Origin: a bacterium
GTDB lineage: Bacteria > CSSED10-310 > JAJRTK01
Direction of reading: 5' to 3'
DNA: 35,333 nucleotides
Assembly (NCBI GenBank): GCA_024278345.1
Contig: JAJRTK010000120.1
Location: forward strand, 1 to 35,333
The notes under the pieces were generated by a model, which saw nothing but the letters and a program-made list of their open reading frames with translations, was not told the origin of the DNA and did not search any database. Shown here piece after piece: positions 9,278 through 18,872 of the stretch. A program made the translations under genes and the position numbers. Within the stretch, counting starts at the first letter, position 1; each line of letters opens with the position of its first letter.

Positions 9278-12200
9278 ATGAGTTTCAGAAAAAACGGATC
9301 GGGCTTGTTCCGCAGGCGGGCGCTTCTTGCGTGGGGGATCGCGTGGCTAGTTCCCTTGATCTTGGTGTCTGGAGCACGGGCGGATTACGTGGGCTCGTTG
9401 ACGAACCGGATCTTTTTGGACCCGGATTCGCTGCCGGTGTTATTGGACGGGATGCAGGCGGGAGACGAGATCTCCTACATTCTGGAAACGACACCGGCGG
9501 ACACGGGGAGCGTCAACGGGCATGCGGCGTGGATGACGCTCTACGTTCCGGCGGGGGTGGAGGTCATCGGGGCGGAGGTCGTCAAGCCCATTGGTGGGGG
9601 CCGGTATAGCACGGTACAGGCCGAGGACACCGATGTTGCTTACAATGGTTGGGGGATCCGGGGTGCCAGGGGTTTCGCGGCCCCGTTGGCGGAGGGCTAT
9701 CTGAACGAGGTGCAGCAGGATACAGGCATTTTCTTCAGCACTGATCCCAGGACGCAAATCGTCGTAGGCGGTTTGGGTCCGTTGTCACCGACGGGGATCA
9801 ACACGAACCAGCTTGCGGGCAACCTTTGGGACTTTGACCAGACGGTGGCTTTTGGCGAGGGAACGGCTTTATCGGGTAACCAGGGGAAGGGGAGCACGCC
9901 GCTGGTAACAATGGACGGGGGCGCGACCTGGGTGGGAACGGGTTCCATGGTGGCGGGGCCGGACACTTACTACACGAATGATTACGACCCCGATTGCGAT
10001 CTTGGGTCGGCAACTTTCTCTAACGACGTGGCCTGTGTCGGTCCTTGGCAGAGGCTGGACTACCCGAATTCGAAGCTTGGTGGTAGCGGTCCGATCCAGC
10101 CCGCAACAGCCACTGGATTGATTGAGTATACAGCCGTTCCGGCTACGAGCAATTGGGGGACGCTCTCTCCGAGCAATCCGCTCCCACCAGCGGTCAATGC
10201 CGTTCGATACGTTCATGGAAAGCGGCGGTTGGGAGAACTGGAGACGGGTCGAATCACCTTGAGGATTCTTGATCCGGTGGCCTTTTCCGCGACATTCCAA
10301 GACCACACCTTCTGCCTGGAAAGCACGGGCGGCGACCAGAGCGATCCGTCGGCGAAAGACAATCCGTGGCGTTATTTCGAGCCTCAGCAGGGGTGCGACT
10401 ACCTGAATCCCCAGTCGGTTTTCATCAAGCAGATTCTTTATGTGAACGGCGTCCCGGCCAGTGGGAGCTCGCTCTCCATAGGCGACGTCATCAGTTACGA
10501 GTTGACGTTCGCGAATATTTCCCCGTCGAACCCGCCTTTTTCGGATATGACCAACGTCATCTTCACGGATTCACCCGCCGATCCCGCGGTCATGACGCTC
10601 TTGGAGCCGGGAGATCCGAATTGTTTTTACGGGAGTTACGACGGTGATCTACCGGGGCCGGCCCCTACCTATGTGGGCGGGTCCGCATCCGGGGGGACAG
10701 CGACCTGGAACGCTATTGGGAGTTTCTCGTCTTCGTCGGTGGTTCGGCTGCACCTGTGCGGCAAGGTGACTGGCGGGGCCTTGGGCGCCCGCATCGACAA
10801 TAATGGGCAGGTCGATTACGTGTTCAACGGCCAGCCCTTCACGGAGACGTCGGCGGCCGGGGGAACCATTAGTACGGCCATCAGCGGCAGTGTTTGGGGT
10901 GACGCCAATGGAAACGGGGTGCTGAATCTAGGGGAAGCCGGTCTTGGAAACGTGGCCGTGGACCTTTATCTGGACAATGACGGCGATGGCGCTCTGTCGC
11001 CCGGGGATACACTGGCCTCTTCAACGCTGACGACCGTGGATGGCTTCTACGAATTCGCCGGGATTGCCGCGGGGAATTACGTGGTGGTGGAAAGCGATCC
11101 CACGGACTGGTTCTCCACCCGGGACCAAGATACAGCCTTTGGAGCATGTGGGGGAGGAAACGGGTGCAACCAGATTTCCACAACGGTGGCCGCTGGTGGA
11201 GCGAGCACGGGCAACGATTTCTATGATGCTCCTTATAACATCGTCACTGGAACGGTTTTTGGAGATCAGGACCAGGACGCCCTTTTGAACTTGGGGAATG
11301 GAGATTTCGGTCAGGGTGGAGTGACAGTCAGGATTTACGAAGACACGAACGGGAATGGGCAAGTCGATCCGGGAACCGATCTGCTTTTTGACACGACGAC
11401 CACGGCAGCGGATGGCAGTTACAAGTTCGGGGTCTACGACAGCCGTTACGTGATGGATATTGACACGGCGACGTTGCCGGCGGGATCGAACTTGACGACG
11501 GACAACGTGGAGACGGCGGTTTTCGCCGGATTCGGAGGCACGGATCCGGGCAACGATTTCGGGTTCGCGGCTCCGCCGGTTCTTTCGGTGGCCAAGAGTT
11601 CCAGCGCAGCGGGCACGACCGTGGCACCCGGGGGCACGATCTCCTACACGATCCGGCCTTCCTACCCCAGTTCCCAGTCCCTGTTGACGAACGTCCAGGT
11701 GACGGACAGCGTGCCGGCGAACAGCACGTTCGTCAGCGCGGGGCCGGCGGGATTCACCCGTTCTGGTGGAACCTTCTACTGGGATCTGGGAAGCAACGCG
11801 CCCAAGACGGCCGGCGTCGTCCTTGGCGTCACGGGCAATTGCACCTTCCTGCCCAGCCAGGACACCTTCATCGACGAGAACAACCCCAACAGCAATTATG
11901 GAGGCGACAACAAGCTGAAGATCGAGGCGCGGGCCGGGAGACGGCAGCGGCCGATGATCCAGTGGTCGCTCGCCACTTGCATCCCGGCGGGAGCAATTGT
12001 CACGTCGGCCGACATGCGGTTCTACGTGGACAAGAAATTCACGAATCACACGGTGGACATCTACCGCATCACGGCTGCGTGGCTCGATACAACCGCGACG
12101 TGGAACAATACGGGTGGAGGGAACTACAACGCGACGAGTTGGGGCTCGTTCATCCCCACGACCCAGAAGACGTACGAAGTCGTGCCCGTGACGAACCTGG

Positions 12201-15200
12201 TCCAGGGATGGTTGGCGGGGCTTTTCCCCAACCATGGAGTCATCCTGGTTCCGACGGGGCCCGACGGAGTCACGGAGATCGGTTCCGTGGAGAAGGGAGG
12301 AAAAGAGCCGCTGCTGGTGGTGAACTATTCTCTTCCTGGGACCAACACGCAGCTCGACGCCGAACCCTACCTGGTACTCCACAACGATACCATCAACGTG
12401 AAGATGAACGTCACGGTGGATGCCGCCGACACGGTAACCCCTTCGGCTCTGAGTGTCGCGAGTGTCAACGGAGCCGGTGCGGCGAGCTGTGGAACTCCGA
12501 CACCGCCTTCCCGGGTCCTGGCCGCGGGAGGAACGGGTGATTTCCTTTGGACCTGCACCGCGGTGGCGGGAGGCTTGGGCGGAAGCGTCACCTTTTCCAC
12601 CAGTATTACCGGCACGAATCCCAGCTTGAGCTATGCCCCGGTAACCTCGAACAGCGTCCTTGTGACGCCGGATCTGACCATGACGGTGACGGCGCCGGAC
12701 CCTATCGACCGCAACGTCAGCGTCATCGACAATACGGCCCTGCTGTCCAGCACCGGCGAGTTTTGGGCGCGATCGACAGTGCGGGATGTTTTGAGCTTCG
12801 GAGGCACCATCGGTTCACTGGTTTGGCTGGACACGGATCGCGATGGCCTTCCGGACGTAGGGGAACCGGGTCTCTCCAACGTTGAAGTAGTGCTGTACGA
12901 CGTTGGCCCGGATGGTTTGCCCGGGACAGGGGATGACATCCAGGTGGCGATGACGACGACGGCGCTCGATGGATCGTACATCTTCGAGTATCTCAGTCCG
13001 GGCACTTATTACGTAGATGTGACGGATGCGACGGTTCCGGCCGGTCTCTCCGTGGCTCCGGGCAACGTTGATCCCAGCGGCACGGTGACGATCTCGACCA
13101 CCGAGACGGACATCGGTGTCAACTTCGGGTATCTGCAAAGCGATCCGACCCTTGGTGTACTGGGTAGTGGAGTGTGGAGCGATGCCAATGGAGACGGCCT
13201 GTGGGGTCCGGGGGAACGGGGCATTGGCGGAGTCACGGTCGATCTGGTGACAGCCGGGCCTGATGGAGTTTTTGGGACCGGCGATGACGTGGTTGCCGCG
13301 ACGACGACATCGGCGGGCGATGGCAGCTACCTTTTCATGGGGGTTCCCGCCGGAGAGTATCAGGTCGATGTGACGGACACGGGAAACCTGCTGACGGGGT
13401 ACAGCTTGACGCAGGGTCCCCAGAGCAATCCCGATCCGACGTACACAATTTTCATGGAAACGGGCCAATCGTATCTCAATGCTGATTTTGGATATCAAAA
13501 CCCGGCACTCCACACGATTTCGGATCGACTTTGGTTTGACTCGAATGGTGACGGAACCTTGGATGCCGGTGAATCCGGTGTCCCTGGAGTGCAGGTGGAT
13601 CTCCTGGATGCATCGGGAAAGGTGATTGCGACGACGATGACGGCCGCGGATGGTACCTTTGCCTTCCCGGGTGTGCCCGATGGGAGCTACAGCCTTCGGT
13701 TGCCGTCGGACAACGGTGGGAGCGTCACAAAGCTGGACGGGACGACAACGCCGGCTATTAACAGGCTTCAAAACATCACGGTAGCGGGAGCGGATGTCTC
13801 TGGAACCAGTTTTGGTTTCCACCGTCCCGGAATCATCGGAGACACGATTTTCTCCGACAACAACGGGAATGGAACGTTGGATCCGGGAGAATTGGGCCTC
13901 CCCAACATCACAGTGCAATTGTGGGCTGACTCGGACGGCAACGGAGTTTTCGATTCAACGCAAGACACTCTGGTGGGGAGCACGACCACCGATGTGGCGG
14001 GAGAATATCGTTTTTCCGGCCTCTTGGATGGCACCTACTTCGTCAGTGTCGATAGCGGCCAAGTCAACCTCACGGGTTATGGCCCAACGACGACGGACCA
14101 ACAGACGGGGGCCAATGCCGCGGGAGTCCAAATCGATGCGCCGTTGACCAGCCTCGCTTCGGATTTCCTTGACGCCGATTTCGGGTTCCGGAACGCGGGA
14201 CTGCCGGACGTTTCCGGCAACGTCTTTGGAGACCTGGATGTTGATGGCATCGACGATGGTGCTTCCGAGCCGGGAATCGGCGGGGTCACCGTCGAGCTCC
14301 TCGACAGCGGTGGCAACGTTCTTGCCACCACGACGGCCGACGCCAACGGAGATTACTCCTTCCCGGACGTTCCCGCCGGGAACTACAGGGTTCACGTCAC
14401 GGACCAGAGCAAGATTCTGAGTGGGTACACCCTGACGCGTTCCCTGGACTTCATCGACGTGACGGTGGCAGCAACGAATATCACCAAGGTAGACTTTGGT
14501 TACGTGCGGGATCCGGCCACTGGAGGCATGGGGGACCGGGTCTGGCTTGACGCCGACAACGACGGCATCCAGGATGCGGGAGAACAGGGGATTTCCGGAA
14601 TCACGGTCATCTTGTATGACCCCGGCCCGGACGGAGTGCCCGGTGGCGGGGACGACGTGGCCTTGTCGTCGATGACCACGAACTCCAGCGGGGACTTCTG
14701 GTTCCCCAATCTCCCCGAAGGCAAGTACTACGTGGACGTGGATGGCGCGACTCTTCCCGCTGGACTCTCCCCCACGGCGGGGACGACGGACCCATCGCCG
14801 GTAATCCGCTTGAGTGCCGGCGAACAGGCGAACGGTGTGGATTTCGGGTATTCTTCCGGAGCTCTTCTTGGCACCATCGGGGATACGGTTTTTTACGACG
14901 CCAATGGTGATGGAGTGCAAAACCTTGGTGAAGCGGGGATCGGTGGCGTCACCCTCGAGCTTCAGGATGCGGTTTGCCAACCGGGAGTGGACTGCCCGAC
15001 GACGGTGACCAAGCCCGATGGCTCCTATCTCTTCACGGGGGTCACCCCTCGGGCCGGAGGATATGGGGTCCAGCTCGACGTCACGACCTTGCCCGTGGGC
15101 TACAATCCGGCGCCGACGAACGGACCGCCCTTCCGCTCGACGTGGGTGGGTCCCGGCGGCGCGGCACTGGATGTCGATTTCGGGATCACCGGCGGCTCCG

Positions 15201-18200
15201 TAGGTTCCATTGGAGACTCCGTCTTTTTTGACCATAACGGGGACGGCCTCTTCGGTGCCGGGGACCAAGGCATTGAGGGGATCACCCTAAACCTCGTGGA
15301 CATTTCAAGCGGCGCCATCATCGCCACGACAACCACCGATTCCGTGGGCGCTTACGACTTTACGGGGATTCCTGCCGGTACTTACCAAGTGGAGATCCTT
15401 GATCCCACAGGTGTCCTGGCAGCCTTGAATCTGTCCGGCGGAGCCACGAACCCCACCAACCCAATCCCTCTTCTTGCGGGTCAGGATTACAATAACGCTG
15501 ATTTCCCCTACGCATCATCTGGAGGATTGGGGATCATCGGAAACTTGATCTGGCACGATTTGAACCACAATGGCGTGGCGATTCCCTTGGAAAGCGGGAT
15601 GGAGCTGATCTCCGTGGAGCTCTGGTTTGACGCGAACGCGAACCAATCCATCAACCCTGGCACGGACAACCTGGTGCGCCTGGCCTGGACGGATCGCAAC
15701 GGGAATTACGAGTTCACGGCTCTGAACCCCGGAAGCTACCTGGTCAATGTTACGGATCTCCACGGGGTATTGGGAGGTTTCGTGAAGACGGTGAACGGGA
15801 CCACCGATCTGGACAACAACAGCCAGGTGCTGCCCTATCCAGCAGTGATCAATGGTTTCACGCCGTACATCGCGGCGCCGACCAGTGTGGTGGCGGACTT
15901 CGGCTACTGGGCGCCCTTGGATCTGACGTTGAGCGGTTCGATATTTTGGGACACGAACTCCAATGCCAGCCTCGACGGAGGCGGAGGGGAACCTCTCATC
16001 AACAATACGACGCTTGTTCTGTATCGCGATCTTGACGGCGACGGAGCCATTAGCCGTGGCGACCCGGTCATCGGGCAGCAGCAGGCGAGCGCTGGCACCT
16101 ATTCCTTTACGAATTTGCCGGCTGGAGACTATATTGTTGCCGCGGAGACAACAGGGACATCAGCTCTTGGGGCCCTGCAAACGACGCAGACGGCTTCGGG
16201 AAGCGTGCAGCCCGTAACTTTGGCCGCAACCGATTCCACGGGCAACGATTTTGGTTTCGTTTTCGCGGCGACCAGGGTTCTCATCGCTGATTTCCGAGCT
16301 TCCCCCGGTCCTGGCGGCAATCTTCGAATCGAGTGGACAACAGTTTCCGAAGCCAATACGGCAGGTTTCGAGCTTTATCGCTGGATTCCGGGCAAAAATG
16401 ATTTCCTACGAGTGACTTCGAGTCTTGTTCCGGCTCCATTTGGTTCCTCACAAGGAAGTCGGTACCACGTTCTGGATCGCGTGGCGCCCAATGGGGGCGA
16501 GAATCTTCGCTACATGCTGGTGGAGCGCGAAACCACCGGCGGCGAAAACTATTACGGGCCTTTCACGGTGAGCCGAAGATTGGGAGTCATTTCCTTCCGC
16601 CGCCCCGCGGGAGAGGAAGAAAGGTCCGGAGCCACGAGCATTCCCCCCGATACAACGGTCTTGCGCCGCAATGCCGAGCACCGGGAACTGGCCATGAGCT
16701 ATCGCTCCGAGATGATAAACTCAGTCTCCAAGCAGATCAAAGTGACGATCCGCGAGGAGGAAGGCATTTATCGAGTCAGCTCCGACGAGCTTTCCGCACT
16801 CTTTGGCGCCAACATCGAGACTGTACGCCAATGGATCGCCCAGGGGCGCCTGGCGGTGGAAAACGGCGGAAAACCGGTGGCCTGGCTGGCGGCGGATTCC
16901 AACGACGGGATTCTTTTCTTTGGCGAAAAGATCGGAAGCATCTATTCCAGGGACAACGTTTACTGGATTCGCCCGGGCCAAGGGGAACGGATGCAGCGGA
17001 TTGTTGGTCCGCTGGTTCCACCCAACGGTGGAAACGGGGGATTCGTCGAACATCTGCCCTTCGAGGAAGATTTTTTCCCAGTGACGATTACCGGGCCGGA
17101 TCCGGAATCGGATTACTGGCACTGGGCCGGTTTTATCGCGGGGCACGGGAGACTGGGGAGCCGCTCCTTTTCCTTGAACGTGCCTGATGTCTCAAAGCGT
17201 GCCCGGACGGCCAAGCTCACGGTCCGTTTCCGCGGTGCGACGTCGAGTCCGGTGGCGAAGGATCACCATGCGGAGATCTGGTTCAATGGGAGTAGGATCG
17301 GAGAAACATACTTCGCCGATACGGAAGAACATGAGGTGACGATTGGATTCTCCCCCACACTGCTTCAATCTGGTTCCAATACCGTGACCGTGGTGGCGTT
17401 GAAGGATACCGGAGCCCCCAGCAGTCAGTTCTTTTTGGACTCCTTCGATCTGGAGTACACTCGGCTCTACCGAGCGGAGAGCGACGTTCTCCACGCCAAT
17501 ACGGGCACGGACCCCATCACCACGATTCAGGGCTTCACGGAGCCGGACATCCTGGTTTTCGCCTACGACAAGGCGGAGCCTCGCCAGCCTCTCGTGGTTG
17601 CCAGCAAGTCGATCCGCAGGGAGCGCGGTGGAACTTACGAGGTCACCTTCGCATCACCGGGACGGCAGATGGAGATCGTCGCCTTGACGAGATCTAGGAT
17701 TCGGGCACCTCAGGCTGTGTTTCCCGATTCACCTTCGTCCCTCAAGGGGGATAGTGGGACGGATTACCCGATAATTGGAGCCGATTACCTGGTGATCACG
17801 ACGGGCGAACTCTTGGAGGCGGCCAACGCCCTTGCCGAGTACCGTCAAGGCCAAGGGCTGGAATCGATGGTGGTGGATCTCGAAGACATCATGGACGAAT
17901 TCAATGACGGGATCTTCAATCCCCACGCGGTCCAGGATTTCTTGAAGTATGCCACGGAAAACTGGGAGATCCCGCCCCGGTACGTCGTCCTTGCGGGTGA
18001 CGGACATTTGGATTACCGGGAAATCTGGAATCGGGGCGGCAACTTGATCCCGCCCATCATGGTCTCGACGCCCTACGGCCTTTTCGCATCGGACAACTCA
18101 TTCGCGGATTTCGATGGGGACGCGGTCCCCGACGTGGCCATCGGCCGGCTGCCGGTCGTGACGAGCGGGGAGTTGAGCCTGATGATCGACAAGATCACCG

Positions 18201-18817
18201 GTTACGAGGCCTCGCGGGGAGACTGGAGTTCGGAGGCCTTGTTGATTGCTGACAACCCGGACAACGGAGGCAACTTCAACCTTCACTCGGACGCATTTGC
18301 GGGCGAAGTGGCGAATAAACTCGATCTACTGCGCATCCGGCTTTCGGAGATGACCTCCTCCATGGCCCGCGACGCCCTTCTGGACAAGATCCAGTCGGGT
18401 GTGGGTCTTATTCACTACGTGGGGCATGGCGGCATGGATCGGCTGGCGTCGGAGGCTCTGCTCAAGACGAGCGATGTAGACAGTCTGTACAACGGAGATG
18501 CCCTGACTATTCTGTTGAGCATGACCTGCAATGTCTCTCGATTCGAGCTTCCCGGTTTCCTCTCTCTGGGTGAAGCCATGGTTCTCCGAGACGGTGGAGG
18601 CGCCATCGCCGTGTGGGCGCCGACGGGTCTCTCTCTGGACTTCGAGGGAGCCAAACTGAGCCGCGCCTTTGGGAGGGCCTTGAACACCAAGGAAACCGGC
18701 AGGCTCGGAGACGCTGTCGTCAGAGCCTTGGTGGATTTCTCCCAGGAAAAGAACTTCCGGTTCCCGCTGGAAGTGTATATCCTTCTGGGAGATCCTGCCC
18801 TGAATCTGAAACGCTGA
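9278..18817 (+). CDS. giant secreted SdrD-B-repeat protein with DNRLRE domain and C25 (gingipain-like) peptidase
   Basis: 3179 residues. ATG 9278 was chosen because GGGAAG lies 7 bases upstream and a signal peptide follows (RRRALLAWGIAWLVPLILVSGARA). Order: N-terminal beta-rich region (30-530); two SdrD-B-like domains (about 534-765); a DUF11-like stretch (768-850); a DNRLRE-type domain (about 855-1017, SQDTFIDENNPNSNYGGDN ... RPMIQWSL); a second DUF11-like region (1031-1170); ten more SdrD-B-like domains (1178-2329) with Ca-binding loops such as DANGDG; an Fn3-like segment (2333-2433, TVSEANTAGFELYR); then an extended region leading to a C25 caspase-like peptidase (about 2830-3179). The likely catalytic pair is His3050 (YVGHGG) and Cys3084 (SMTCN), 34 residues apart, close to the gingipain spacing. 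There is no PEP-CTERM, LPXTG or type IX sorting signal that I recognise, so the mode of surface attachment is unclear. Probably a cell-surface or secreted protease/adhesin. Confidence 0.85.
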   Translation: MSFRKNGSGLFRRRALLAWGIAWLVPLILVSGARADYVGSLTNRIFLDPDSLPVLLDGMQAGDEISYILETTPADTGSVNGHAAWMTLYVPAGVEVIGAEVVKPIGGGRYSTVQAEDTDVAYNGWGIRGARGFAAPLAEGYLNEVQQDTGIFFSTDPRTQIVVGGLGPLSPTGINTNQLAGNLWDFDQTVAFGEGTALSGNQGKGSTPLVTMDGGATWVGTGSMVAGPDTYYTNDYDPDCDLGSATFSNDVACVGPWQRLDYPNSKLGGSGPIQPATATGLIEYTAVPATSNWGTLSPSNPLPPAVNAVRYVHGKRRLGELETGRITLRILDPVAFSATFQDHTFCLESTGGDQSDPSAKDNPWRYFEPQQGCDYLNPQSVFIKQILYVNGVPASGSSLSIGDVISYELTFANISPSNPPFSDMTNVIFTDSPADPAVMTLLEPGDPNCFYGSYDGDLPGPAPTYVGGSASGGTATWNAIGSFSSSSVVRLHLCGKVTGGALGARIDNNGQVDYVFNGQPFTETSAAGGTISTAISGSVWGDANGNGVLNLGEAGLGNVAVDLYLDNDGDGALSPGDTLASSTLTTVDGFYEFAGIAAGNYVVVESDPTDWFSTRDQDTAFGACGGGNGCNQISTTVAAGGASTGNDFYDAPYNIVTGTVFGDQDQDALLNLGNGDFGQGGVTVRIYEDTNGNGQVDPGTDLLFDTTTTAADGSYKFGVYDSRYVMDIDTATLPAGSNLTTDNVETAVFAGFGGTDPGNDFGFAAPPVLSVAKSSSAAGTTVAPGGTISYTIRPSYPSSQSLLTNVQVTDSVPANSTFVSAGPAGFTRSGGTFYWDLGSNAPKTAGVVLGVTGNCTFLPSQDTFIDENNPNSNYGGDNKLKIEARAGRRQRPMIQWSLATCIPAGAIVTSADMRFYVDKKFTNHTVDIYRITAAWLDTTATWNNTGGGNYNATSWGSFIPTTQKTYEVVPVTNLVQGWLAGLFPNHGVILVPTGPDGVTEIGSVEKGGKEPLLVVNYSLPGTNTQLDAEPYLVLHNDTINVKMNVTVDAADTVTPSALSVASVNGAGAASCGTPTPPSRVLAAGGTGDFLWTCTAVAGGLGGSVTFSTSITGTNPSLSYAPVTSNSVLVTPDLTMTVTAPDPIDRNVSVIDNTALLSSTGEFWARSTVRDVLSFGGTIGSLVWLDTDRDGLPDVGEPGLSNVEVVLYDVGPDGLPGTGDDIQVAMTTTALDGSYIFEYLSPGTYYVDVTDATVPAGLSVAPGNVDPSGTVTISTTETDIGVNFGYLQSDPTLGVLGSGVWSDANGDGLWGPGERGIGGVTVDLVTAGPDGVFGTGDDVVAATTTSAGDGSYLFMGVPAGEYQVDVTDTGNLLTGYSLTQGPQSNPDPTYTIFMETGQSYLNADFGYQNPALHTISDRLWFDSNGDGTLDAGESGVPGVQVDLLDASGKVIATTMTAADGTFAFPGVPDGSYSLRLPSDNGGSVTKLDGTTTPAINRLQNITVAGADVSGTSFGFHRPGIIGDTIFSDNNGNGTLDPGELGLPNITVQLWADSDGNGVFDSTQDTLVGSTTTDVAGEYRFSGLLDGTYFVSVDSGQVNLTGYGPTTTDQQTGANAAGVQIDAPLTSLASDFLDADFGFRNAGLPDVSGNVFGDLDVDGIDDGASEPGIGGVTVELLDSGGNVLATTTADANGDYSFPDVPAGNYRVHVTDQSKILSGYTLTRSLDFIDVTVAATNITKVDFGYVRDPATGGMGDRVWLDADNDGIQDAGEQGISGITVILYDPGPDGVPGGGDDVALSSMTTNSSGDFWFPNLPEGKYYVDVDGATLPAGLSPTAGTTDPSPVIRLSAGEQANGVDFGYSSGALLGTIGDTVFYDANGDGVQNLGEAGIGGVTLELQDAVCQPGVDCPTTVTKPDGSYLFTGVTPRAGGYGVQLDVTTLPVGYNPAPTNGPPFRSTWVGPGGAALDVDFGITGGSVGSIGDSVFFDHNGDGLFGAGDQGIEGITLNLVDISSGAIIATTTTDSVGAYDFTGIPAGTYQVEILDPTGVLAALNLSGGATNPTNPIPLLAGQDYNNADFPYASSGGLGIIGNLIWHDLNHNGVAIPLESGMELISVELWFDANANQSINPGTDNLVRLAWTDRNGNYEFTALNPGSYLVNVTDLHGVLGGFVKTVNGTTDLDNNSQVLPYPAVINGFTPYIAAPTSVVADFGYWAPLDLTLSGSIFWDTNSNASLDGGGGEPLINNTTLVLYRDLDGDGAISRGDPVIGQQQASAGTYSFTNLPAGDYIVAAETTGTSALGALQTTQTASGSVQPVTLAATDSTGNDFGFVFAATRVLIADFRASPGPGGNLRIEWTTVSEANTAGFELYRWIPGKNDFLRVTSSLVPAPFGSSQGSRYHVLDRVAPNGGENLRYMLVERETTGGENYYGPFTVSRRLGVISFRRPAGEEERSGATSIPPDTTVLRRNAEHRELAMSYRSEMINSVSKQIKVTIREEEGIYRVSSDELSALFGANIETVRQWIAQGRLAVENGGKPVAWLAADSNDGILFFGEKIGSIYSRDNVYWIRPGQGERMQRIVGPLVPPNGGNGGFVEHLPFEEDFFPVTITGPDPESDYWHWAGFIAGHGRLGSRSFSLNVPDVSKRARTAKLTVRFRGATSSPVAKDHHAEIWFNGSRIGETYFADTEEHEVTIGFSPTLLQSGSNTVTVVALKDTGAPSSQFFLDSFDLEYTRLYRAESDVLHANTGTDPITTIQGFTEPDILVFAYDKAEPRQPLVVASKSIRRERGGTYEVTFASPGRQMEIVALTRSRIRAPQAVFPDSPSSLKGDSGTDYPIIGADYLVITTGELLEAANALAEYRQGQGLESMVVDLEDIMDEFNDGIFNPHAVQDFLKYATENWEIPPRYVVLAGDGHLDYREIWNRGGNLIPPIMVSTPYGLFASDNSFADFDGDAVPDVAIGRLPVVTSGELSLMIDKITGYEASRGDWSSEALLIADNPDNGGNFNLHSDAFAGEVANKLDLLRIRLSEMTSSMARDALLDKIQSGVGLIHYVGHGGMDRLASEALLKTSDVDSLYNGDALTILLSMTCNVSRFELPGFLSLGEAMVLRDGGGAIAVWAPTGLSLDFEGAKLSRAFGRALNTKETGRLGDAVVRALVDFSQEKNFRFPLEVYILLGDPALNLKR
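10877..16263 (+). repeat. coding repeats: about 12 SdrD-B-like domains
   Basis: Units of roughly 100-130 residues each begin with a pattern like IGDxVWxDxNGDGxxDxGE, run through GIxGVTVxL and xTTTxxxGxYxFxGxPxGxY, and end DFGY/F. Starts recognised by sequence: ISGSVWGDANGNG, VTGTVFGDQDQDA, IGSLVWLDTDRDG, LGSGVWSDANGDG, ISDRLWFDSNGDG, IGDTIFSDNNGNG, VSGNVFGDLDVDG, MGDRVWLDADNDG, IGDTVFYDANGDG, IGDSVFFDHNGDG, IGNLIWHDLNHNG and LSGSIFWDTNSNA. The DUF11/DNRLRE block separates units 2 and 3. DNA copies have diverged; this is an old protein-level array. Confidence 0.8.
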
Positions 18818-18872
18818 CCGTCGAACCGGGGGGAGGAATCCCTGGGCGACCCTTTTTCCCGAGGAACCGTCG

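Noticed and set aside
13955-15268. Minus-strand open frame of 437 codons inside the giant gene (and a similar one at 11021-12382)
   Set aside because: Antisense shadows of the GC-rich SdrD-B-like repeats; translation is Arg/His/Gly-rich without domains or a ribosome site.
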